From: Atopobiaceae bacterium
GTDB taxonomy: Bacteria > Actinomycetota > Coriobacteriia > Coriobacteriales > Atopobiaceae
Reading direction: 5' to 3'
Length of the DNA: 33,945 bases
Assembly: GCA_017459605.1 (NCBI GenBank)
Contig: JAFUCQ010000048.1
Span: forward strand, 1-33,945
The position numbers and the translations under genes were made by a program. Below the pieces are notes generated by a model that ran no database searches, was not told the DNA's origin, and worked only from the letters and a program-made list of their open reading frames with translations. This document shows, piece after piece, positions 24,781-32,182 of the stretch (its first letter is position 1; each line of letters begins with the position of its first letter).

Positions 24781-25752
24781 CTACCAATCAAAGCCATAAC
24801 GTTGCGCAAAATCTACAGCTGATTTCTCGAAATCTGGCTGAGATTGTGCCCATCCAACAAAGTCTGGCGTATCCACCACAACCGGGTCTGCTTCATGCAC
24901 TGCCATGTGAGCTTCTTCAAAGCTGCCCGTCTCGGCAAAGGGGCGATCCGGAAGATAGGTGTCAACAAAAGTTGGGCGCAAAAGTGCATACGCACCACCC
25001 ATGCACAGCCGATTAAACCCCGCCAATGCCCGTCGAGCAGCAGCCATGCGGTCAAGCTTGAACATGAGTAGCACGCGAGCGAGATAAAACCACGCATTGC
25101 CGCGCCTATCGTAGCGCATGTCAAGCTCATCAAAGCCCGCCTCGTTCTCAAGCCGAGCATACGCCAAGGCACAGCTCAGACGCGCACCCAGTTCATCGCT
25201 TGGCGACAGGCGCATGAGCTCATCTGCCTTCTTTACACACAGGCCGTAGCGAGCAGAATCGAGACACGCCCGCACAATCGCCGCCTTCACACGCAAGCGA
25301 GGACGCAAAAAGACATCCTCCCACGCATCAGCATTGCCCGGCTCGAGCTGTCCCCGTTCACCGTCAAGCTCATGCTCAAGTTCAATCAAAGCCCTGAGCT
25401 GCTCATTACTCTCATCGTCAGATGACAAAACCAGCAGCAAGCGTGCATCAACGTTGGACGAATCGAGCGTCACAACCTCTTCACAGCGCTCCCTCAACAA
25501 GGAGAGGCGCTGTTTTCGTGCACGGAAAAAAGACTCATCATCGAGAAACTCGTCGCCCAAAAGTGACTGCTTATAGTACGCAAGCACATCGCCCAACAGG
25601 GCAAACGACTGCTCTGCTTCATCATCAATAAAGTCTTGTGGGCTATCAGAAACAGCCTGCATGAGCTCGGCAAAAGCCTGATTCGAAAGCGGGCCAATCT
25701 GAAGTGCTCGCTTATGAGCACAGCGCATAACAAGTTCAGACCGAGCGTCCAC
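24781..25752 (-). CDS. Unknown helical repeat-like protein (323 residues)
   Basis: I do not recognise a named family. The protein is soluble, acidic and almost wholly helical, with spaced motifs such as CVKKADELMRLSPSDELGARLS and WFYLARVLLMFKLDRMAAARRAL that look like degenerate tetratricopeptide-type helix pairs. It lacks a signal peptide, membrane segments and catalytic motifs. It starts at GTG (25752) with GGAGGAC upstream and overlaps the previous gene by 17 bases, so the two are translationally linked. Both lie directly downstream of murE on the same strand. Their similar size and helical character suggest they are distant paralogues or partners. A scaffold role in cell-wall or stress processes would be guesswork. 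Confidence 0.75.
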   Translation of the reverse strand: MDARSELVMRCAHKRALQIGPLSNQAFAELMQAVSDSPQDFIDDEAEQSFALLGDVLAYYKQSLLGDEFLDDESFFRARKQRLSLLRERCEEVVTLDSSNVDARLLLVLSSDDESNEQLRALIELEHELDGERGQLEPGNADAWEDVFLRPRLRVKAAIVRACLDSARYGLCVKKADELMRLSPSDELGARLSCALAYARLENEAGFDELDMRYDRRGNAWFYLARVLLMFKLDRMAAARRALAGFNRLCMGGAYALLRPTFVDTYLPDRPFAETGSFEEAHMAVHEADPVVVDTPDFVGWAQSQPDFEKSAVDFAQRYGFDW

Positions 25753-26827
25753 GAGGGTCCTCCTCGTCTTGTGAAGCTTGCTCGGCTGAATCTTGTTCGG
25801 CAGCCGAAAGACGGTGGTTGTAGCGCGGATCCTTGTCGAGCGCCGCTTTCACGCGCGGTTGATTAGACAGCCAGCTGCCCAACGCCCCTTTGGGACTCAT
25901 GCTCCGCCCCTCTTGAAGCAAAACGCTCGCTTCTGACACCGCTAAGATGAGCTCGTCTTCGCTAAAGGGAGCTACCGCAAGGCGAGCAAACACGCCGTCG
26001 GGAAGCTCATCTTGGTTGCTCAGCACAATGGCAGCATGCGGATACAAGTGCAAAATCCGGTCGAGGTAGCCAAGGGCAGCCTTCTCGTTGAGCTGCTTAA
26101 ACGTCAGCGAAAGCCGCGCAAGCAGCATCCACGGGTTTATCACCGAAAGACGCCCGAGCGTCTGTTCGCACTGCCTCGCAAGCAAATCGAGCTGTTCATC
26201 ATCCTCAAGCTTGGCAAGGGCCAGAGCATAGGTAAAGCGCACGTCACAAGGGTCGGTGCGCTCCATGCTGAGAAGCTCCTCGCAAATCTTTGCCGCCTTT
26301 GTGTAGTGTCCACAGATGAGGGCTCGCGAGGCCTCACTCGCACGCCAACGCAAAAAGGGCAGCATCGAAAGGCTCTGCGCCAAACGGCGCTGGCTCTCTG
26401 GCAAATTGTCACTCGAAGTCCGCGCGCGCTCACAGTCTTCGCGAACTTCCTCCGCCCCATCTGCTAAAAAGCGATAGTAGCTCTCAAAACTGGAGCTCTC
26501 AGCAGCACCTAACATACGCCGCGCATCGTGACAGTGTGCATCCAGCGCTACTGCCTCTTCCAGCAAAGCACTTGCACCCTCAAAGAGCTGCTCGACAGCA
26601 TCTTCTGAGGCAAAGGGGAGCTGATAGTCGATAAGATCGGTTGCCTCAGCCACAAGGTGAAAGGCGCGGTCGGCATCAGATTGCGGGAGCCCTTCTCGGT
26701 TGTAGGCATAGCGCCGAGAAAAACTCGAGCTTGCACGCACCGATGCAAAGGGGTCGCCTTCATTGAGCGTGCGAGCAAAGCGCAGGCCAAGGCGCAAATA
26801 GTCTTCTCGACGTGGATCACATGCCAT
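25736..26827 (-). CDS. Unknown TPR-like protein (363 residues)
   Basis: This soluble protein is rich in helices. Stretches such as ALICGHYTKAAKICEELLSM and DVRFTYALALAKLEDDEQL follow the spacing of tetratricopeptide repeats, as does the segment INPWMLLARLSLTFKQLNEKA. There is no signal peptide or enzyme motif. The start is taken at the ATG at 26827, which overlaps the end of murE by 11 bases; a longer frame to 26872 would run deep into murE. The tail is charged (EQDSAEQASQDEEDPRGR) and overlaps the start of the next unknown gene. Function is unknown; operon position downstream of murE is the only contextual clue. Confidence 0.75.
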   Translation of the reverse strand: MACDPRREDYLRLGLRFARTLNEGDPFASVRASSSFSRRYAYNREGLPQSDADRAFHLVAEATDLIDYQLPFASEDAVEQLFEGASALLEEAVALDAHCHDARRMLGAAESSSFESYYRFLADGAEEVREDCERARTSSDNLPESQRRLAQSLSMLPFLRWRASEASRALICGHYTKAAKICEELLSMERTDPCDVRFTYALALAKLEDDEQLDLLARQCEQTLGRLSVINPWMLLARLSLTFKQLNEKAALGYLDRILHLYPHAAIVLSNQDELPDGVFARLAVAPFSEDELILAVSEASVLLQEGRSMSPKGALGSWLSNQPRVKAALDKDPRYNHRLSAAEQDSAEQASQDEEDPRGRSV

Positions 26828-28355
26828 GATGAGCACCGTCCATATGAGCGAGCAGCTCGCGTGCCAGCTCAATGTCGCGTTTAATGCTGTGCGCTCCGTC
26901 GCGTCTCAGCTGACGCGCTTCGTGCCCCTTGCCAAGCAAACACACCAATGCGGGACGCTCTGCTGCTCTTCCCAGCTCAAGCGCTCGCGCAATAGCCTGC
27001 TCCCTATCGAGGATTACCTCGTAGTTTGAGCCTTCAGGGCTTACTGAGACCATATCTTGGCAGATTGATGCCACATCTTCAGGACCCGGATCATCCTCGG
27101 TAAAAATCATGACGTCGCTATTCGCTGCAGCTATGGGCGGCATTTGGAAACGCCGCTCCACCCCTTTTCCACCGGTTGCTCCAAAAACCGAAACAACATA
27201 GTAGTTGGGGAACTGCTCTTTAACTGATTCGAAGAGGCGCTCAAACGAATCTCCGTTGTGGGCAAAATCGACAAGCACTGCCAGCTGACCATCGGCGCTG
27301 CCCACAAGCTCCATGCGCCCAGGGGTGTGACTGGCTTTGAGCCCTGCCACGATGTCTTGGTCACTCACGCCAAGAAGGTGCGCAATAGCAATAGCTGCCA
27401 AGGCGTTCTCAACATTAAAGTTGCCAGCCATCCCGAGCTCACACTCAAGCGTGTTCCACGGGCAGCGAGCCGTAAAGCGAAGCTGTGTGCCAGCAGCTTG
27501 TATATCTGTTGCCCAGATGTCTGCCGACTCATCGTTTAACGAAAAGCTCGTCACATCACCCGCATGCCGTGCTGCTGCCCATACCTCTTGCGCATGGTCC
27601 ATGTCGCTCTTTATAACCGCGTGCTTTGAGCGCTCAAGGAGTATTAATTTGCTCTTCAGATAATCGTCAAAATCGGGATGCTCTATAGGCGAGATGTGGT
27701 CATGTCCAATATTGAGCATGGCCCCAACGTCAAACTGCAAGCCATCACAGCGCTGGTATTTAAGTGCCTGACTCGACACCTCCATCACCATGGTCAAGCC
27801 CGCATCAGCCGCATGGCGAAGATGCCGCCACAGGTCAGGCGCCTCGGGCGTGGTCAGCTTACTTGCAAAGTGCTCGACTCCATCAAAGGTCTCAATCGTG
27901 CCAATGGTAGCAGCGTGCGAACGAGCGTGCGCCCCATCGAGCATGTGCCTGAGCATATAGGCAACGGTTGTTTTTCCTTTGGTGCCCGTGATTCCAACAA
28001 CAGGAAGCTCTCGGTCGGGATGACCCCACGCCTCAGCCGAGGTATGTGCCATAGCAGAGCGAATGTCCTGCGTTACCAAATGGGGCATTGTGGGAACCAG
28101 CGCCTCCACCTCAGAAACCACATTTTCATCACAGAGATACGCCACAGCACCCGCAATTTGTGCAGATTCCACAAAACGTGGTTGGAAGGCGGCACCTTTG
28201 CAAATAAAAATCTGACCCGGCTCAACTCCGCGAGAATCACAGCTCGCACCATGAATCTCAACGTCGCTACCTGCGATTTCTGTAAGCAAACCCGCTTTTT
28301 TAAGTTCTGATGCAATCTGGGAGAGACTGCTGTAATGTGTGTTTGTTAGCTTCAT
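26817..28355 (-). CDS. murE: UDP-MurNAc-tripeptide synthetase MurE
   Basis: The 512-residue Mur ligase adds the third residue of the peptidoglycan stem peptide in the cytoplasm. It shows the N-terminal UDP-binding domain (CDSRGVEPGQIFICKGAAF), the ATP loop GITGTKGKTTVAYML, and STPE-like TTPEAPDL. The DNIGHDH-like stretch (LNIGHDHISPIEH) and the C-terminal domain with GATGGKGVERR and FTEDDPGPEDV are also present. In DAP-adding enzymes the last region carries DNPR; here it reads DDPG, with no arginine. This points to lysine, ornithine or another diamino acid rather than meso-DAP. The start at 28355 is chosen because the longer frame runs upstream through the tRNA-Val gene, and because a -10-like TATACT ends six bases before this ATG. 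It heads a three-gene overlapping cluster. Confidence 0.92.
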   Translation of the reverse strand: MKLTNTHYSSLSQIASELKKAGLLTEIAGSDVEIHGASCDSRGVEPGQIFICKGAAFQPRFVESAQIAGAVAYLCDENVVSEVEALVPTMPHLVTQDIRSAMAHTSAEAWGHPDRELPVVGITGTKGKTTVAYMLRHMLDGAHARSHAATIGTIETFDGVEHFASKLTTPEAPDLWRHLRHAADAGLTMVMEVSSQALKYQRCDGLQFDVGAMLNIGHDHISPIEHPDFDDYLKSKLILLERSKHAVIKSDMDHAQEVWAAARHAGDVTSFSLNDESADIWATDIQAAGTQLRFTARCPWNTLECELGMAGNFNVENALAAIAIAHLLGVSDQDIVAGLKASHTPGRMELVGSADGQLAVLVDFAHNGDSFERLFESVKEQFPNYYVVSVFGATGGKGVERRFQMPPIAAANSDVMIFTEDDPGPEDVASICQDMVSVSPEGSNYEVILDREQAIARALELGRAAERPALVCLLGKGHEARQLRRDGAHSIKRDIELARELLAHMDGAHHGM

Positions 28356-28361
28356 GAGGCA

Positions 28362-28367
28362 AGTATA
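28362..28367 (-). promoter_or_regulatory. -10 element giving a probably leaderless murE mRNA
   Basis: TATACT on the minus strand is separated from the murE ATG by six bases, so transcription would begin at or next to the A of the start codon. No ribosome site is present between them. Leaderless genes are common in Actinobacteria. The -35 is not consensus. Confidence 0.4.
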
Positions 28368-28428
28368 GTACCTGCAACGAATCTTGTGCTGTGATACACT
28401 GCTTGTCGCCTGCTTTTTAACAGGCCTT

Positions 28429-28503
28429 GGGCGATTGGCGCAGTGGTAGCGCAGATGCTTTACACGCATAAGGTCGGGGGTTCAAATCCCTCATCGCCCA
28501 CCA
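28429..28503 (+). tRNA. tRNA-Val (UAC), CCA encoded
   Basis: The sequence starts GGGCGATTGGCGCAGTGG and folds fully. The acceptor GGGCGAT pairs with ATCGCCC, and the D-arm is GCGC...GCGC. The anticodon arm GATGC-TTTACAC-GCATA has anticodon TAC. The T-arm is followed by discriminator A and an encoded CCA at 28501-28503. It is divergent from murE, and the intervening 70 bases must hold both promoters. Confidence 0.96.
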
Positions 28504-28514
28504 AAGACAGCTAG

Positions 28515-28546
28515 AGGTCAGGCTGCAGGGCCTGACCTTTCTTTTT
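28515..28546 (+). terminator. Terminator after tRNA-Val
   Basis: AGGTCAGGC (28515-28523) and GCCTGACCT (28530-28538) form a perfect 9-base stem with a 6-base loop, followed by TTCTTTTT. Confidence 0.85.
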
Positions 28547-28561
28547 GGCAAGGAGCTGATA

Positions 28562-29320
28562 ATGGGCGGACTCGACACAGCAAACAATCTCAGTGCGCAT
28601 TTCCAGCGCAAGGATGGACGTGCCCCAGATGAGCTGCGAAAAGTAAGTCTGACTCGCAATGTCATGAAAAATGCACTGGGTTCGTGCCTGTGTGAGTTTG
28701 GCGATACGCGCGTGTTGTGCGCCGCAACCATCGACGAGAGCCTTCCCGCGTGGAGAAAAAACGCCCATGCTGGCTGGGTAACTGCAGAGTACGCCATGCT
28801 TCCTGCCTCAACCGGCCAGCGCACCAAGCGCGAATACAACGGCCGCAAGGGTCGCTCCATGGAAATCGAGCGCCTCATTGGCAGAAGCTTGCGTGCCGTG
28901 TGCAATCTGCGCGCCCTTGGTGAGTGCTGCGTGACCGTAGACTGCGACGTGCTTCAAGCAGATGGAGGCACCCGCACTGCCTCGATTACCGGTGCGTGGG
29001 TAGCGCTCCACGACGCGCTGTGTGCATGGGTTGATGCAGGAAAGATTCGCCGCTTGCCACTCACCGGACAGGTTGCCGCCGTTTCTTTTGGCATTGTCGA
29101 TGGTCAGGCTCTTCTCGACCTCAACTACCCCGAAGACAGCCATGCCGAGGTTGACATGAACCTCGTTGCTACCGACGACGGCAACATTGTTGAGCTCCAA
29201 GGAACAGGCGAGCGCATTTGTTTTTCTCGACAGCAACTCGATGGCTTGCTTGACCTTGGGCAGGCAGGAATCGAGCAGCTTATAGCCCTTCAAAACGACG
29301 TCACCCACTTTAGGTCATAG
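28562..29320 (+). CDS. rph: Ribonuclease PH
   Basis: The 252-residue protein is RNase PH, a phosphorolytic 3'-5' exoribonuclease that trims tRNA precursors. It starts with a G-rich leader and RKVSLTRNVMKNALGSCLCE, and continues with the hallmark FGDTRVLCAATIDESLPAW, GWVTAEYAMLPAST, RSMEIERLIGRSLRAV, VDCDVLQADGGTRTASITGA, and LDLNYPEDSHAEVDMNLV. These include the phosphate-binding Arg and the Asp pair of the catalytic site. AAGGAGC lies 6 bases before the ATG. It forms a two-gene unit with rdgB, 14 bases downstream, a pairing seen in many bacteria. The tRNA-Val gene just upstream fits its tRNA-processing role but ends in its own terminator. Confidence 0.96.
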   Translation: MGGLDTANNLSAHFQRKDGRAPDELRKVSLTRNVMKNALGSCLCEFGDTRVLCAATIDESLPAWRKNAHAGWVTAEYAMLPASTGQRTKREYNGRKGRSMEIERLIGRSLRAVCNLRALGECCVTVDCDVLQADGGTRTASITGAWVALHDALCAWVDAGKIRRLPLTGQVAAVSFGIVDGQALLDLNYPEDSHAEVDMNLVATDDGNIVELQGTGERICFSRQQLDGLLDLGQAGIEQLIALQNDVTHFRS

Positions 29321-29334
29321 CGAAAGGAAACGCC

Positions 29335-29988
29335 GTGCAGAACAATCCCCTCCCTGCCATTTCTCGAGACGAACTTGACCCAGCCCACACCGTTGTTGTT
29401 GCAACGGGCAATCTCCACAAGCTCACAGAGATTGAGACCATTCTTTCGCGCGTGCTGCCTCAGACGCGTTTTGTGGCTCTCTCCCAGCTCGGTGACTTTC
29501 CCGAGCCTATCGAGAATGGCGACAGCTTTTCTGCAAACGCGCTCATCAAGGCGCAGGATGCCTTTGAACGCACAGGTTTTATGGCTGTAGCAGACGACTC
29601 AGGTCTGGTGGTTGACGCCCTCGGTGGAGCTCCGGGCATTCACTCGGCTCGCTGGGCAGGCGAGCACGGCAACGATAGCGCCAACAACGAGAAGCTCATG
29701 CGCGAGCTTGCAGACGTTGCTGACGACAAGCGCACCGCACGCTTCCACTCAACCGTGGTGTTTGTTCGCGGGATTGGCGACGTGGTTGAAGGCAATGGAG
29801 ACTGCGAAGGTATGATTGGCCGGGTTCCGAGAGGCTCTCACGGCTTTGGCTACGATCCGCTGTTTTTGCCCAACGACACACCGGGCAAAACCATGGCAGA
29901 ACTCATGCCTGACGAGAAAAACGCCATCTCGCACCGCTTTCACGCATTGACCGACCTTGCCCGCCGCCTCAGCTGGAAAGAGGCGTAG
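29335..29988 (+). CDS. rdgB: XTP/dITP pyrophosphatase (RdgB/HAM1)
   Basis: The 217-residue protein hydrolyses non-canonical purine nucleoside triphosphates such as dITP and XTP, keeping them out of DNA and RNA. Family motifs are all present: VVVATGNLHKLTEIETIL at about residues 20-37, FMAVADDSGLVVDALGGAPG (catalytic Asp pair), IHSARWAGEHGNDSANNEKL, and SHGFGYDPLFLP with ISHRFHAL near the end. It starts at GTG, with AAAGGAAA 7-8 bases upstream. It has a slightly extended N-terminus compared with the usual 190-200 residues. Its last codons lie within the first copy of a 37-bp tandem repeat array, so the final residues and stop may vary between strains. Confidence 0.95.
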   Translation: MQNNPLPAISRDELDPAHTVVVATGNLHKLTEIETILSRVLPQTRFVALSQLGDFPEPIENGDSFSANALIKAQDAFERTGFMAVADDSGLVVDALGGAPGIHSARWAGEHGNDSANNEKLMRELADVADDKRTARFHSTVVFVRGIGDVVEGNGDCEGMIGRVPRGSHGFGYDPLFLPNDTPGKTMAELMPDEKNAISHRFHALTDLARRLSWKEA

Positions 29989-30165
29989 GGCTAGGCAAGG
30001 CCCGACGTAAGGCTAACAGGCGTGGGGTAAGGCAAGGCCCGACCAAAGGCTGACAGGCGTGGGGTAAGGCAAGGCCCGACCAAAGGCTGACAGGCGTGGG
30101 GTAAGGCAAGGCCCGACCAAAGGCTGACAGGCGTGGGGTAAGACAAGGCCCGACCAAAGGTCAAC
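29981..30165. repeat. Five 37-bp tandem repeats starting inside the rdgB 3' end
   Basis: Five head-to-tail copies begin at 29981, 30018, 30055, 30092 and 30129. Copies 2-4 are identical; copies 1 and 5 have a few changes. The unit contains GGCAAGGCCCGACCAAAGGC. Copy 1 includes the rdgB stop codon, so the array appears to have grown from the gene end outward. It fills most of the gap to the convergent peptidase gene. Confidence 0.92.
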
Positions 30166-30227
30166 CAAAACTCCGACAGCGAGACCGGGCAGATGTGACA
30201 GAGCACGCCAAGTCTTTATCGGTCTCG

Positions 30228-31304
30228 TTAGAGCACCTGCAACTCGGTGGGAAACTCGTTCAAAACCTCACAGCCATCCTCGGTTACCAACACGAGGTCT
30301 TCTATGCGCACGCCCATCTCGCCCGGCAGATAGATGCCCGGCTCTATCGAGAAGCACATGCCCGACTCTGCAAACATCTCAATGTTTACCTCGGAAACAT
30401 CGCCCACCTCATGCACCGACGTGCCAATCTGGTGGCCAAGACGATGGGTGAAGTACTGGCCATATCCCGCCTCTTCGATGACAGAGCGGGCTGCTCGGTC
30501 AATCTCGCTCAGCGCAACACCGGGCTTGACCGCCGATTCTCCTGCTGCGTGCGCTCGCCGTACGATGTCGTACACCTTGCGGTCACGCTCGCTTGGCTCA
30601 CCTAAGAAAAACGTGCGGGTCATATCTGAGCAGTAGCCATCTTGGATACAACCAACATCAAACAGGATGACATCTCCTGTTTGGGCCACCGTGCCATCCG
30701 GCTCATGGTGGGGATCTGCTGCAGTTGCGCCAAAGCTCACGATAGGTGTAAACGAGTTGCCCTCTGCTCCAAGCTCGCGGTAGTGTCCCTCGAGCGCTGC
30801 TGCGATTTCTCGCTCGACTGCACTAACATGCGTCTGTTCTTTGAGCCATGCCATAGCCTTGTCATTGGTTCGTGACGCTGCACGCATGAGTTCTTGCTCG
30901 TCCTTGTCCTTGATTCGACGAACGCCATCGACCGCATCGCTCGACAGGCGAAAAGCTTGGGCTGCTTGGGCTTCAATGAGCGGGACGAGCCAACGTGCCT
31001 CAAGCCCCTTGTCAACGCCGAGCGCCTTGTGAGCGTTGATAGCATCTGCAAGCGCTGGTATTGGACTGTCGTTGTCGCTCAAAATAACCGTTTGAGCTGT
31101 AGTTTGTTCTGGAGCGGGAAAGAGCTGGTTTACAAACAGCGTAGGTTCTGCGTTCGTTGAGATGGTCAGTCCCAAAAAGCGCTCCATGGGCTCAACATAG
31201 TAGCCACACAGGTATTTGATGGACATGGGGTCACAGATGAGCATCTGCTCAAGTCCCATGCTTTCAAGTCGCTGCAATACCCGATTCAAACGCTGCTCGT
31301 TCAT
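30228..31304 (-). CDS. M24 family metallopeptidase (Xaa-Pro aminopeptidase/dipeptidase type)
   Basis: The 358-residue protein has the creatinase-like N-terminal domain (MLICDPMSIKYLCGYYVEP) and a pita-bread catalytic domain. All metal ligands are visible: Asp in VILFDVGCIQ, Asp in YCSDMTRTFFLG, His in FTHRLGHQIGTSVHE, Glu in SIEPGIYLPGEMG, and Glu in VRIEDLVLV. HEPDG upstream carries another conserved His. It cleaves peptides with proline at the second position, in the cytoplasm. The length is typical for PepQ/YqhT-type proteins. GGTGAGGGGA lies just before the ATG. The gene converges on rdgB across the 37-bp repeat array. No neighbouring gene suggests a more special role. Confidence 0.93.
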   Translation of the reverse strand: MNEQRLNRVLQRLESMGLEQMLICDPMSIKYLCGYYVEPMERFLGLTISTNAEPTLFVNQLFPAPEQTTAQTVILSDNDSPIPALADAINAHKALGVDKGLEARWLVPLIEAQAAQAFRLSSDAVDGVRRIKDKDEQELMRAASRTNDKAMAWLKEQTHVSAVEREIAAALEGHYRELGAEGNSFTPIVSFGATAADPHHEPDGTVAQTGDVILFDVGCIQDGYCSDMTRTFFLGEPSERDRKVYDIVRRAHAAGESAVKPGVALSEIDRAARSVIEEAGYGQYFTHRLGHQIGTSVHEVGDVSEVNIEMFAESGMCFSIEPGIYLPGEMGVRIEDLVLVTEDGCEVLNEFPTELQVL

Positions 31305-31342
31305 ACATTCCCCTCACCTGTTGGTATGTGCTCCTGAAGTTG

Positions 31343-31512
31343 TCTCAGCTCAGCCGGGCGTTTGGCGCACGCGGTGCTCGTTTCGGTCCGCGACGCTTGG
31401 CGTACGCTGCACTCGCCTCAACCCGACGTTTGGCGCACGCGGTGCTCGCCTCGACAGCGCTCGTTTCAGCCCGACATCTGGCGCACGCGGTGCTCGCCTC
31501 AACAGCGCTTCG
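31343..31512. repeat. Degenerate GC-rich tandem repeats upstream of the M24 peptidase
   Basis: The core TGGCGCACGCGGTGCTCG recurs at 31363, 31431 and 31479, with a diverged copy near 31398. Linking segments of the CTCGCCTCAACCCGAC and CTCGCCTCGACAGCG types lie between. Copies are irregularly spaced (about 35, 33 and 48 bases). The rest of the gap from here to 31729 shows nothing I can identify. Confidence 0.7.
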
Positions 31513-31729
31513 TTGGGCAACTGGCAGAACTCGACAGCTCGCCTCCCGTTGCTAGACAATCTCCGCAACAATCTTAGCGCGACATCAAGTTTTACTGCAG
31601 CGTCAAGCCCCTTCTCATTGGGTTTACACTGAACATCGCCATTAGCTCATACTCCACCACAGGCAGCAACAGCACAATCGCACGTGATAGTACTCTCCGC
31701 CGCAAGCAACAACACTCTCCATCACGAGC

Positions 31730-31816
31730 AATAACATGCCCTTTGTGAACCATCCGGCTCGAAACTCATTAAATACGCAGGTCAGTTTTTCTGTGTTTTT
31801 CAAAGGGCATGTTATT
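31730..31816 (+). repeat. Palindrome-ended 88-bp element, copy 1
   Basis: The element begins with AATAACATGCCCTTTG and ends with the exact reverse complement CAAAGGGCATGTTATT (16-base terminal inverted repeats). The 55-base interior contains TTAAATACGCAGGTCAG followed by a T-rich stretch. It is a member of a family with five copies in this window, all in the same orientation. Confidence 0.85.
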
Positions 31817-31853
31817 TTCTATTCAGGCGCTTTGCGCATCCCCATTGCCAAGC

Positions 31854-31940
31854 AATAACATGCCCTTTGTGAACCATCCGACTCGAAACTCATTAAATAC
31901 GCAGGTCAGATTTTCTGTGTTTTTCAAAGGGCATGTTAAT
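31854..31940 (+). repeat. Palindrome-ended 88-bp element, copy 2
   Basis: It is almost identical to copy 1, including the interior. It starts 124 bases after it and is separated by a 37-base spacer. The right arm reads CAAAGGGCATGTTA with a small change after it (AATT for TT). Confidence 0.85.
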
Positions 31941-31992
31941 TACACTACAAACTAACCACTCGCACTCGATATCATTCATTCAGGTCTCCAGC

Positions 31993-32120
31993 TTAATTAG
32001 GTGTTGTAGCCCTTGATTACGTGTTGTAGCCCTTAATTAGGTGTTGTAGCCCTTAATTAGGTGTTGTAGCCCTTAATTAGGTGTTGTAGCCCTTGATTAC
32101 ATGCTGTAGCCCTTGATTAG
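31993..32120 (+). repeat. Six 20-bp direct repeats (iteron-like) before the nuclease-like gene
   Basis: Units begin at 32001, 32021, 32041, 32061, 32081 and 32101, each of exactly 20 bases with consensus GTGTTGTAGCCCTTAATTAG; an 8-base partial unit precedes them. Units 3 and 4 are identical, and the last two differ at a few positions. The array ends 62 bases before the ATG of the gene at 32183. Each unit carries an A/T palindromic core TAATTA. The spacing is close to two helical turns, so identical proteins could bind on one face. Confidence 0.9.
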
Positions 32121-32182
32121 CTGTGTAAACCGCATGGCACGTTTCAAAGCAAATTGGTCACTGTTCGATTGATTGGAGTTCG

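Noticed and set aside
24560-24787. Small open frames across the tRNA-Glu and the tRNA-like piece
   Set aside because: They give the DSNPQ/TRVRVP strings usually produced by translating tRNA T-arms.
28356-28469. Longer murE with a start upstream at 28469
   Set aside because: The extra 38 codons run through the tRNA-Val gene on the other strand and do not match MurE.
29969-30206. Minus-strand repetitive frames in the 37-bp array
   Set aside because: They arise only because the 37-bp unit lacks stops; the peptide is a pure repeat with no start signal.
31216-31632. 138-codon plus-strand frame across the GC-rich repeats
   Set aside because: It starts inside the antisense of the M24 peptidase and then reads only the repeat units (WRTRCS-type and FGARGARL-type strings); there is no ribosome site.
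32001-32120. Plasmid replication origin based on iteron-like repeats
   Set aside because: There is no recognisable Rep protein or partition gene, and the surrounding genes are chromosomal housekeeping genes; the repeats fit an operator array at least as well.
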